A DNA stretch of 64,000 nucleotides from Nocardioides sp. PD653-B2 (lineage in GTDB: Bacteria; Actinomycetota; Actinomycetes; Propionibacteriales; Nocardioidaceae). The position numbers were made by a program, and so were the translations under genes. How positions within the stretch are numbered: the first letter of the stretch is position 1; each line of letters begins with the position of its first letter. Location of the stretch: contig NZ_BDJE01000047.1 of NCBI RefSeq assembly GCF_002117935.1, forward strand, positions 116,501 to 180,500. Direction: 5' to 3'. Positions 34,235-41,224 of the stretch are shown one piece after another. The notes below the pieces were generated by a model. That model saw nothing but the letters and a program-made list of their open reading frames with translations, was not told the DNA's origin and did not search any database.

Positions 34235-35344
34235 GTGACTCGCACTTCTTTCCGCCGGGCCATCGTTCCCGGCATCGCCGTCCTGGCGATCGCCCTCTCC
34301 GCGTGCGGCGCCGCCAACGAGAGTGACGGTGGCAGCGACGGCGGCACCAGCGACAGCAGCCTCAGCGGCACCCTCGCCGGCGGCGGCTCCAGCGCCCAGG
34401 ACTCCGCCCAGCAGGCCTGGCGTGCGGGCTTCCAGGGCGACCACCCCGACGTCACCATCACCTACGACCCGGTCGGCTCCGGCACCGGCCGCCAGAACTT
34501 CATCTCGAAGGCCACCTCGTTCGCCGGCTCGGACTCCTACCTCACCGACGACGAGGGTGAGCTGAGCGCGGCCAAGGAGCGTTGCGGCGGCGAGGACCCG
34601 ATCGAGGTGCCGGCGTACGTCAGCCCGATCGCCGTGGTCTTCAACCTGCCGGGCATCGACACGCTGAACCTCGACGCCGACACGATCGCGCAGATGTTCG
34701 ACGGCAAGATCACGACCTGGAACGACCCGGCGATCGCCGCGCTCAACGACGGCGTCGACCTGCCCGACACCGCGGTGTCGCCGGTGCACCGCTCGGACGA
34801 CTCCGGCACGACCGACAACTTCACGCAGTACCTCAACGCAGCGGCCGGCGGCTCCTGGTCGTACGACCCCGACGGCGTGTGGCCGATCAAGGGCGGCGAG
34901 GCCGCCGAGGGCACCTCGGGCCTGGTCGCCTCGGTCAAGGGCGGCGAGGGCACCATCGGCTATGCCGACGAGAGCCAGGCCGGCGGCCTCGGCATCGCGG
35001 CGGTCAAGGTGGGCGAGGAGTTCACCGCTCCGTCGGCCGAGGGCGCGGCCAAGGCCGTCGCCGTGTCGAAGCCCGTCGAGGGTCGCGCCGACGTCGACAT
35101 GGCGGTCGACATCGACCGCACCACCACCGAGTCGGGCGCCTACCCGATCGTGCTGACGTCGTACCTGATCGCCTGCCAGCACTACGACGACGCCAACGAG
35201 GCCGCTCTGGTGAGCGGGTTCCTGTCGTACATCGTCTCGGACGCCGGCCAGCAGGCCGCGGCCGAGCAGGCCGGCTCGGCCCCGCTGGACGCCGAGCTCG
35301 CCGGCAAGGCCGCCGACGTCGTCGGCGCGATCTCGGCCAAGTAG
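34235..35344 (+). CDS. pstS: Phosphate ABC transporter substrate-binding lipoprotein
   Basis: 369 residues. The lipobox LSAC puts the lipidated cysteine at residue 24, followed by a Ser/Gly/Asp linker. Phosphate-binding motifs are present: GGGSSAQDSA, YDPVGSGTGRQ and HRSDDSGTTDNFTQYL. It captures inorganic phosphate outside the membrane for PstCAB. First gene of pstSCAB, with a PHO box upstream and a stable hairpin after the stop, which may keep its message more abundant than the permease genes. GTG start with AGGAG upstream. Confidence 0.96.
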   Translation: MTRTSFRRAIVPGIAVLAIALSACGAANESDGGSDGGTSDSSLSGTLAGGGSSAQDSAQQAWRAGFQGDHPDVTITYDPVGSGTGRQNFISKATSFAGSDSYLTDDEGELSAAKERCGGEDPIEVPAYVSPIAVVFNLPGIDTLNLDADTIAQMFDGKITTWNDPAIAALNDGVDLPDTAVSPVHRSDDSGTTDNFTQYLNAAAGGSWSYDPDGVWPIKGGEAAEGTSGLVASVKGGEGTIGYADESQAGGLGIAAVKVGEEFTAPSAEGAAKAVAVSKPVEGRADVDMAVDIDRTTTESGAYPIVLTSYLIACQHYDDANEAALVSGFLSYIVSDAGQQAAAEQAGSAPLDAELAGKAADVVGAISAK

Positions 35345-35362
35345 CACCAGACAGATCTGTGG

Positions 35363-35397
35363 ACGTGCGGCGGCTCGGGCACCGAGCCGCCGCACGT
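35363..35397 (+). terminator. Perfect 16-bp hairpin between pstS and pstC
   Basis: Arms ACGTGCGGCGGCTCGG and its exact complement enclose a GCA triloop. It starts 18 nt after the pstS stop and ends 22 nt before pstC, with no U-run after it. It is therefore better explained as an attenuator or 3'-end stabiliser of pstS mRNA than as a full terminator. Confidence 0.8.
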
Positions 35398-35419
35398 GCA
35401 TGAACCGAACAGGAGCCCC

Positions 35420-36355
35420 GTGTCCGTCACCGCCCCTCCCGACACCAAGCCGGTCGTCCGGCTGGGCGACCGGTTGTTCGCCGGGACCGCGCGCGTCGCA
35501 GCACTGACGATCATGCTGGCGCTGGCCGGCGTGTTCGTGTTCCTCGCCATCGAGGGCATCCCGGGCCTCTCCGCGCCCGCGGAGATCTACCAGCCCTTCG
35601 ACAACTTCTGGTCGTACGTCGGCCCGCTGGTCTTCGGCACCGTGCTCGCCGCGGTCGTCGCGCTCATCATCGCGGTCCCGTTCTCGATCGGCGTCGCGCT
35701 CTTCATCTCCCACTACGCGCCGCCGCGGGTCGCCGGTCCGCTCGCCTACGTGATCGACCTGCTGGCCGCCGTGCCCAGCGTGGTCTACGGCCTCTGGGGT
35801 GGCCTGGCGCTCGGTCAGGCGATGAAGCCGGTCTTCGGCTGGCTCTTCGACAACCTCAGCTTCCTCCCGTTCTTCGAGGGCCCGCCCTCGGTCACCGGCC
35901 GGACCATCCTGACCGCGGGCATCGTGCTCGCGATCATGGTCGTCCCGATCACCACGGCCATCTCGCGCGAGGTGTTCGCGCAGACCCCGCGCCTCCACGA
36001 GGAGGCCGCGATGGCCCTGGGCGCCACCCAGTGGGAGACGATCCGCTACGCCGTCTTCCCCTACGCCAGGTCCGGTGTCGTCTCCGCCGTGATGCTCGGC
36101 CTCGGCCGCGCCCTCGGCGAGACCATGGCCGTCGCGATGGTCCTCTCCGCGACGCCGGTGGTGACGCTCAACCTGATCTCGAACACCAACCCGGCGACGA
36201 TCGCCTCCAACATCGCCTCCAACTACAAGGAGGCCACGCCGGACAAGCAGGCCGTGCTGATCGCGACCGGCCTGGTGCTCTTCGCGGTGACGTTCGCGGT
36301 CAACTTCCTGGCCCGCTGGGTCGTCGGGCGCAGTGAGCGGAAGGTGACCCGATGA
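35420..36355 (+). CDS. pstC: Phosphate ABC transporter permease PstC
   Basis: 311 residues with six predicted membrane helices. The permease EAA-type loop is visible as EEAAMALGATQWETIRYAVFPYARSGV. AVPSVVYGLWGGLAL is a conserved PstC segment. The GTG start at 35420 has AGGAG 5 nt upstream; the longer frame begins inside the hairpin region. Its stop overlaps pstA by 4 nt (ATGA). It forms the inner-membrane channel with PstA. Confidence 0.95.
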   Translation: MSVTAPPDTKPVVRLGDRLFAGTARVAALTIMLALAGVFVFLAIEGIPGLSAPAEIYQPFDNFWSYVGPLVFGTVLAAVVALIIAVPFSIGVALFISHYAPPRVAGPLAYVIDLLAAVPSVVYGLWGGLALGQAMKPVFGWLFDNLSFLPFFEGPPSVTGRTILTAGIVLAIMVVPITTAISREVFAQTPRLHEEAAMALGATQWETIRYAVFPYARSGVVSAVMLGLGRALGETMAVAMVLSATPVVTLNLISNTNPATIASNIASNYKEATPDKQAVLIATGLVLFAVTFAVNFLARWVVGRSERKVTR

Positions 36356-37443
36356 CCACCACACCCCTGGAGCCGGACTTCGCGGTCAGCGTCGGGCTGG
36401 TCCAGCCGCGGCTGCCGCGGTGGGCGTCGATCCTGGTGGGCGTCATCTCCCTCGGTGTCGCCGGGCTGCTCACCATGTTCCTCGGCTGGAACCCCGTCGG
36501 GGGGATCGTCGTCGCGGTGCTCCTCTTCGTGGTCGGCCTGCCGCTCTGGTCGGCCCTGCTGGAGGGCCGTCGTACGGCGGTCGACCGGCTGGCCACCTGC
36601 CTGGTGTGGGTCGCGTTCGGCTCGGTCGTCGTGCCGCTGGTCTGGCTGATCTGGCTGGTGCTGAAGAACGGCGTCGGCGCGATCGACATGGAGTTCCTCA
36701 CCTACGACATGCGCAACATCGTCGGCGCGGGCGGTGGCATCTACCACGCGCTGATGGGCACCCTGCTCGTCACGATCGCCGCCACGATCATCTCGGTGCC
36801 GATCGGGCTGTTCACGGCGATCTACCTGACCGAGTACGGCAAGGGCAGCCGCCTGGCCCGCGTCACGACGTTCCTGGTCGACGTGATGACCGGCATCCCG
36901 TCCATCGTGGCCGGCCTGTTCGCGCTCGCGCTGTTCGTGCTGATCTTCGGGCCGGCCATCCGGATCGGCTTCGGTGGCTCCGTGGCGCTGTCGCTGCTGA
37001 TGATCCCGACGGTGGTGCGCTCCGCGGAGGAGATGCTCCGGCTGGTGCCGAGCGACCTGCGCGAGGCGTCGTACGCGCTGGGCGTGCCGAAGTGGCGCAC
37101 GATCGTGAAGGTGGTCCTGCCGACCTCCCTCGGCGGCATCATCACCGGTGTGGTGCTGGCGATCTCGCGGGTGATCGGCGAGACCGCCCCCCTGTTGGTG
37201 GTCGCCGGCGCGACGGACTCGGTCAACTTCAACCTCTTCGACGGCCGGATGATGACCCTGCCGGTCTACATCTTCAGCCAGTACAGCTCCCCGGGTGTCG
37301 CTCCGATCGGTGGCGGTGACCCGCCGGGCTACGCCCGGGCCTGGGGAGCGGCGCTGGTGCTGATCGCGATCGTCATGGTCCTCAACCTCATCGCCCGCAT
37401 CATCGGCAAGATCTTCGCCCCTCCGACCGACCGGCGCCGGTGA
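36352..37443 (+). CDS. pstA: Phosphate ABC transporter permease PstA
   Basis: 363 residues, longer than the classical ~290 because of extra N-terminal helices (ILVGVISLGVAGLLTMFLGW and GGIVVAVLLFVVGLPLWSALL) before the usual six. The EAA loop is REASYALGVPKWRTIVKVVLPTSLGG. TGIPSIVAGLFAL is the conserved PstA block. It partners PstC and is coupled to it by an ATGA overlap. Confidence 0.95.
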   Translation: MTTTPLEPDFAVSVGLVQPRLPRWASILVGVISLGVAGLLTMFLGWNPVGGIVVAVLLFVVGLPLWSALLEGRRTAVDRLATCLVWVAFGSVVVPLVWLIWLVLKNGVGAIDMEFLTYDMRNIVGAGGGIYHALMGTLLVTIAATIISVPIGLFTAIYLTEYGKGSRLARVTTFLVDVMTGIPSIVAGLFALALFVLIFGPAIRIGFGGSVALSLLMIPTVVRSAEEMLRLVPSDLREASYALGVPKWRTIVKVVLPTSLGGIITGVVLAISRVIGETAPLLVVAGATDSVNFNLFDGRMMTLPVYIFSQYSSPGVAPIGGGDPPGYARAWGAALVLIAIVMVLNLIARIIGKIFAPPTDRRR

Positions 37444-37469
37444 GCGCGGAAACCGCAGAAGGACACACC

Positions 37470-38249
37470 ATGGCCAAGAGCATCGACATCTCCGACCTCG
37501 ACATCTACTACGGCGACTTCAAGGCCGTCGAAGGTGTCAACATGACCATCCGCGCCCGGGCGGTGACCGCGTTCATCGGGCCGTCCGGATGCGGCAAGTC
37601 CACGTTCCTGCGCGCGCTCAACCGGATGCACGAGGTCATCCCCGGGGCACGCGTCGAGGGCAAGGTGATGGTCTCGGGCCAGTCGCTGTACGACCCCGGC
37701 GTCGACCCGGTCGCCGTACGCCGCCAGATCGGCATGGTCTTCCAGCGCCCCAACCCGTTCCCGACCATGTCGATCTACGAGAACGTGCTCGCCGGCAACC
37801 GCCTGAATTCGCGGAAGATCAAGAAGGCCGAGGCCGACGAGATCGTCGAGCGGTCGCTCAAGAGCGCCAACCTCTGGACCGAGGTCAAGGACCGCCTCTC
37901 GAAGCCCGGCATGGGCCTCTCCGGCGGCCAGCAGCAGCGGCTCTGCATCGCCCGCGCGATCGCGGTCGAGCCGGAGGTGCTGCTGATGGACGAGCCCTGC
38001 TCGGCTCTCGACCCGATCTCCACCTCGGCCATCGAGGACCTGATCCACGAGCTCAAGGCCGACTACACGATCGTGATCGTCACCCACAACATGCAGCAGG
38101 CCGCCCGCGTCTCCGACGACACCGGCTTCTTCAACCTCAAGGCCGCCGGCCAGCCCGGCCACCTCGTCGAGTTCAACCCCACCAACAAGATGTTCACCAA
38201 CCCGGACGAGGAGTCCACCGAGGCCTACATCTCGGGCCGCTTCGGGTGA
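37470..38249 (+). CDS. pstB: Phosphate ABC transporter ATP-binding protein
   Basis: 259 residues. Walker A is GPSGCGKST, the Q-loop lies in VFQRPNPFPTMS, the ABC signature is LSGGQQQRL, Walker B is LLMDEPCSALDP and the switch histidine is in VTHNMQQAAR. The ATG at 37470 (AGAAGGA upstream) is chosen; an alternative GTG at 37440, overlapping the pstA stop, would add ten residues. It powers phosphate import. A 65-bp palindromic element begins 8 nt after the stop and probably ends the operon. No phoU follows. Confidence 0.96.
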   Translation: MAKSIDISDLDIYYGDFKAVEGVNMTIRARAVTAFIGPSGCGKSTFLRALNRMHEVIPGARVEGKVMVSGQSLYDPGVDPVAVRRQIGMVFQRPNPFPTMSIYENVLAGNRLNSRKIKKAEADEIVERSLKSANLWTEVKDRLSKPGMGLSGGQQQRLCIARAIAVEPEVLLMDEPCSALDPISTSAIEDLIHELKADYTIVIVTHNMQQAARVSDDTGFFNLKAAGQPGHLVEFNPTNKMFTNPDEESTEAYISGRFG

Positions 38250-38257
38250 TTTTTCTC

Positions 38258-38322
38258 CGGTAGTCCCTGACGTTCGCGGGGTCGAATCCGCGGTGGGACC
38301 CCGCAAACGTCAGGGACTACCG
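38258..38322. repeat. 65-bp dispersed palindromic element, copy 2
   Basis: 17-bp perfect arms (CGGTAGTCCCTGACGTT and complement) plus an inner GCGGGGTC/GACCCCGC stem. It sits 8 nt after the pstB stop, preceded by TTTTT. It probably terminates the pst operon. Confidence 0.9.
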
Positions 38323-38386
38323 CACCACAGCTGCACCCTGTGGATGACGGGAGCGCGCCGGCCGCCCTTCGGGGGATCGTCCGGGG

Positions 38387-39427
38387 ATGGATCTCTCGGG
38401 TGTCACACGTGACGTGGTGGTCCCGGTGCGGGTGGACCCCGCCGGACGGACCGGTCCGACGCCGGACCAGGCGCGCGGACCGCACTGGCGACGTACCAGC
38501 CGGGGGTTCTACGTCCCCGCCGACGTCGACCCCACGACGGTCGAGCAGCGGATCGTCGAAGCCGCCGTGGCGCTGCCCGACACGTGGGGCGGCGTGACCG
38601 GATGGGCGGCGCTGGCGTGGGCGGGCGCGGTCTGGTTCGACGGCTCGCCCTGGGGCGGAGGCACGGTGCGGCCGGTGACCCTCGCGGTCGGTGGCAACCG
38701 GACCATCCGCTCGCAGTCCGGATTCGCGACCTCGGAGGAGCGGCTCCTCCCGGGGGACCTCGTGGTCGTGGACGGGCTGCGGGTGACCCGTCCTGTGCGG
38801 TCGGTGTGCTTCGAGATGCGCTACGCCCGCAGCGTCGTGGCTGCGGTCACCACCCTCGACATGGCCTGCTTCAACGACGTCGTCTCGCTCGACGAGGTGG
38901 CGGAGTACGCCGCGGCGCTGTCCGGCTGGACCGGCATCCCTCGCTACCGGGAAGCGGCAGCGCTGAGCGACGAGAACGCCTGGTCACCCCGCGAGGTCGA
39001 GATGCGCGACGTCTGGAGCCTGGCGGCCCCGCGGGTGCGACCTCTGTGCAACCGTCCGGTCTTCGACACAGCCGGTGGCTTCCTGGCCACGCCTGACCTG
39101 ATCGACCCGGTGGCCGGGGTCGTCGGTGAGTACGACAGCGCTCTCCACCTCCCGGGCCCGCAGTGGTCGCGCGACCTGGACCGGACCGATCTCTTCCGCT
39201 CCCACGGTCTCGAGCCGGTCTCCATGGTCAGCAGCGACCTGCTGGACCCGACCCACTTCGTGAGGCGGCTGCAGTCGGCGTACGAACGCGCCGCCGAGAT
39301 CCCCGCGTCGCGGCGTCGTTGGACGCTCGAGATGCCACCCTGGTGGCGGGACACGACCACGGTCGAGGCGCGCCGTTCGCTGGACGAAGCTGCGCGGGCC
39401 CGGCTGCTCGCCCACCGGGCGGCATGA
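38387..39427 (+). CDS. AbiEi-like/DUF559-type hypothetical protein
   Basis: 346 residues. The N-terminal region (RTSRGFYVPADVDP, IVEAAVALPDTWGGVTGWAALAWAG) matches proteins annotated in actinobacteria as type IV toxin-antitoxin AbiEi-like regulators. The C-terminal region (VVGEYDSALHLPG...RDLDRTDLFRSHGLEPVSM) resembles a Vsr/DUF559 endonuclease fold with the E-Y-D acidic motif. Such proteins are abundant in Nocardioides without toxin partners, and none is adjacent here. It lies between palindromic copies 2 and 3, separate from the pst operon. Function unknown. Confidence 0.7.
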   Translation: MDLSGVTRDVVVPVRVDPAGRTGPTPDQARGPHWRRTSRGFYVPADVDPTTVEQRIVEAAVALPDTWGGVTGWAALAWAGAVWFDGSPWGGGTVRPVTLAVGGNRTIRSQSGFATSEERLLPGDLVVVDGLRVTRPVRSVCFEMRYARSVVAAVTTLDMACFNDVVSLDEVAEYAAALSGWTGIPRYREAAALSDENAWSPREVEMRDVWSLAAPRVRPLCNRPVFDTAGGFLATPDLIDPVAGVVGEYDSALHLPGPQWSRDLDRTDLFRSHGLEPVSMVSSDLLDPTHFVRRLQSAYERAAEIPASRRRWTLEMPPWWRDTTTVEARRSLDEAARARLLAHRAA

Positions 39428-39440
39428 GCCCCCCCATTCG

Positions 39441-39505
39441 CGGTAGTCCCTGACGTTTCCGGGGTGACGAGAGGTCTGCGAGCCCGAAAACGTGAGGGAC
39501 TATCG
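39441..39505. repeat. 65-bp dispersed palindromic element, copy 3
   Basis: Left arm CGGTAGTCCCTGACGTTT; right arm with two substitutions (CGTGAGGGACTATCG). It lies between the convergent AbiEi-like gene and pit, 14 nt after one stop and 17 nt from the other. Confidence 0.88.
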
Positions 39506-39521
39506 CACATGGACGGACGAG

Positions 39522-40520
39522 CTACGCCCCGAGGATCGCGTGCAGTACGACGTAGCACCCCGCGGCGACGAGGCCGGCCATGGGGAAGGTGAGGACCCAG
39601 GCGGCGATGATGGAGCGCGCGACGCCCCAGCGGACGGCGGAGAAGCGCTTGGTGGCGCCGGCGCCCATGATCGCAGAGGTGATCGTGTGGGTCGTCGAGA
39701 TGGGTGCGTGGAAGGCGAACGCCGTCGTGTAGAGGACCGCGGCACCGACCGACTCGGCCGCGAAGCCGCGGGCCGGGTCGAGGTGGATGATCCGCCGACC
39801 GAGGGTGCGCATGATGCGCCAGCCGCCGGAGTAGGTGCCGAGCGAGATCGCGGAGGCGGCCGCGATCACGACCCACAGCGGCAGGTCGTCGTCGGCGGAC
39901 GCGTGGCCGGAGGCGACCAGCGCCAGGAAGATCACGCCCATCGTCTTCTGCGCGTCCTGGAGCCCGTGGCCGAGGGCCAGCCCCGCGGCCGAGACGGTCT
40001 GGGCCATCCGGAACCCGCGGAAGACCTTGTGGGGATTCCGCTTCCGGAAGATCCACATGATCGACAACATCACCAGGAACGCCGCGAAGAAGCCGAACAG
40101 CGGCGAGAGCACCATCGGGATCAGCACCTTGTCGACGATCGTCGACCAGTGCACGATCGCGCCCGCGGTGAGCGCGGCGCCGACGAGGCCGCCGATGAGC
40201 GCGTGCGACGACGACGAGGGCAGGCCGAAGTACCAGGTGATCAGGTTCCAGGCGATGGCCCCGAGCAGGCCCGCCAGGACGATGATCAGCCCGTGGTTGC
40301 CCGCGGGTGGCGCGATCACGTCGCTCACGGTGTGCGCGACCTGCTGGCCGAGCAGCGCGCCGACGAAGTTCATGACGGCGGCCAGCACCAGCGCGATGCG
40401 CGGGGTCAGCGCCCGGGTGGAGACCGACGTGGCGATGGCGTTGGCCGCGTCGTGGAAGCCGTTGGTGTAGTCGAACGCGAGCGCGACAGCAACGACCGCG
40501 ATGACGATCGCGAGGTCCAT
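39522..40520 (-). CDS. pit: Low-affinity inorganic phosphate transporter, PiT family
   Basis: 332 residues, about ten membrane helices. The first PiT signature FDYTNGFHDAANAIATSV(S)TRAL lies at residues 17-38, and the mirrored second half has APISTTHTITSAIMGAG. It imports metal-phosphate by proton symport. The DUF47 protein gene ends 7 nt upstream in the same direction, the usual pairing in actinobacteria, where DUF47 modulates the transporter. It complements the high-affinity pst operon nearby. Confidence 0.95.
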   Translation of the reverse strand: MDLAIVIAVVAVALAFDYTNGFHDAANAIATSVSTRALTPRIALVLAAVMNFVGALLGQQVAHTVSDVIAPPAGNHGLIIVLAGLLGAIAWNLITWYFGLPSSSSHALIGGLVGAALTAGAIVHWSTIVDKVLIPMVLSPLFGFFAAFLVMLSIMWIFRKRNPHKVFRGFRMAQTVSAAGLALGHGLQDAQKTMGVIFLALVASGHASADDDLPLWVVIAAASAISLGTYSGGWRIMRTLGRRIIHLDPARGFAAESVGAAVLYTTAFAFHAPISTTHTITSAIMGAGATKRFSAVRWGVARSIIAAWVLTFPMAGLVAAGCYVVLHAILGA

Positions 40521-40527
40521 GGTGGGC

Positions 40528-41145
40528 TCAGGACTCCTTGACCGCGATCTGCTCCACGATGTTGGCGACCTTCTCGAACGAGTCGATCGCCTCCTCGAGG
40601 GACTCCACGATGTCCTTGAGCTTGAGCACCTCGATGGTCTTGAACTCGCCGCTGAAGAGCTTGGCGAGAGTACGGCGGTGGTTCTTGTCGCCGGCGTTCT
40701 CGAGCCGGTTGATCTCGATCCAGTACTCCTCGAGCGACGCCGGCGCCTGCAGCTTGGGCAGCCACTCCGCGGTCAGCTCGGCGCAGCGCTGGATGACCTC
40801 CACCTGGGTGGACAGCTCCGGCGGCAGCACCTTGACCTCGTAGAGCAGGATCAGGTCGACGACCTCGTCCATGATGTCCATGACGTCGTCGAGGCCGGAG
40901 CCGAGCGCGTAGATGTCCTCGCGGTCGAACGGCGTGACGAACGTGCTGTTCACGCGCTTGATGAGCGCGTGCGTCGTCTCGTCGGCGATGTGCTCGGCCT
41001 CGCGCATGCGGCGCGCGACGTCAGCGTGGTCGGCACTCTCGCCGAGCATCTCGGCCAGCAGCCCCGCACCGGTCACCAGGTGCTGGGCGGCCTCACTGAA
41101 GAGGTCGTAGAACGACGTGTCGACGGGGCGGAATCGCAAACCCAC
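40528..41145 (-). CDS. DUF47 / PhoU-like regulator of phosphate transport
   Basis: 205 residues, all-helical, with the characteristic opening RFRPVDTSFYDLFSEAAQHL and acidic metal-binding repeats (EHIADETTHALIKRV...FDREDIYALGSGLDDVMD). These E/D clusters form the metal sites of the PhoU-like fold. Co-operonic with pit (7-nt gap). The ATG has AGGAGTT upstream. It likely gates Pit activity in the cytoplasm. Confidence 0.93.
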   Translation of the reverse strand: MGLRFRPVDTSFYDLFSEAAQHLVTGAGLLAEMLGESADHADVARRMREAEHIADETTHALIKRVNSTFVTPFDREDIYALGSGLDDVMDIMDEVVDLILLYEVKVLPPELSTQVEVIQRCAELTAEWLPKLQAPASLEEYWIEINRLENAGDKNHRRTLAKLFSGEFKTIEVLKLKDIVESLEEAIDSFEKVANIVEQIAVKES

Positions 41146-41224
41146 GGATAACTCCTGAGGAGGAGGAAGAGAACGCGCAACAGACTAGGGGGTGTCGTCC
41201 CGAATCACGCAAGTCGGTGCTCGC

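Noticed and set aside
38387..39427. AbiEi-like gene considered as half of a toxin-antitoxin pair
   Set aside because: No partner gene is adjacent: it is isolated by palindromic elements on both sides, and its C-terminus resembles an endonuclease-type fold instead.
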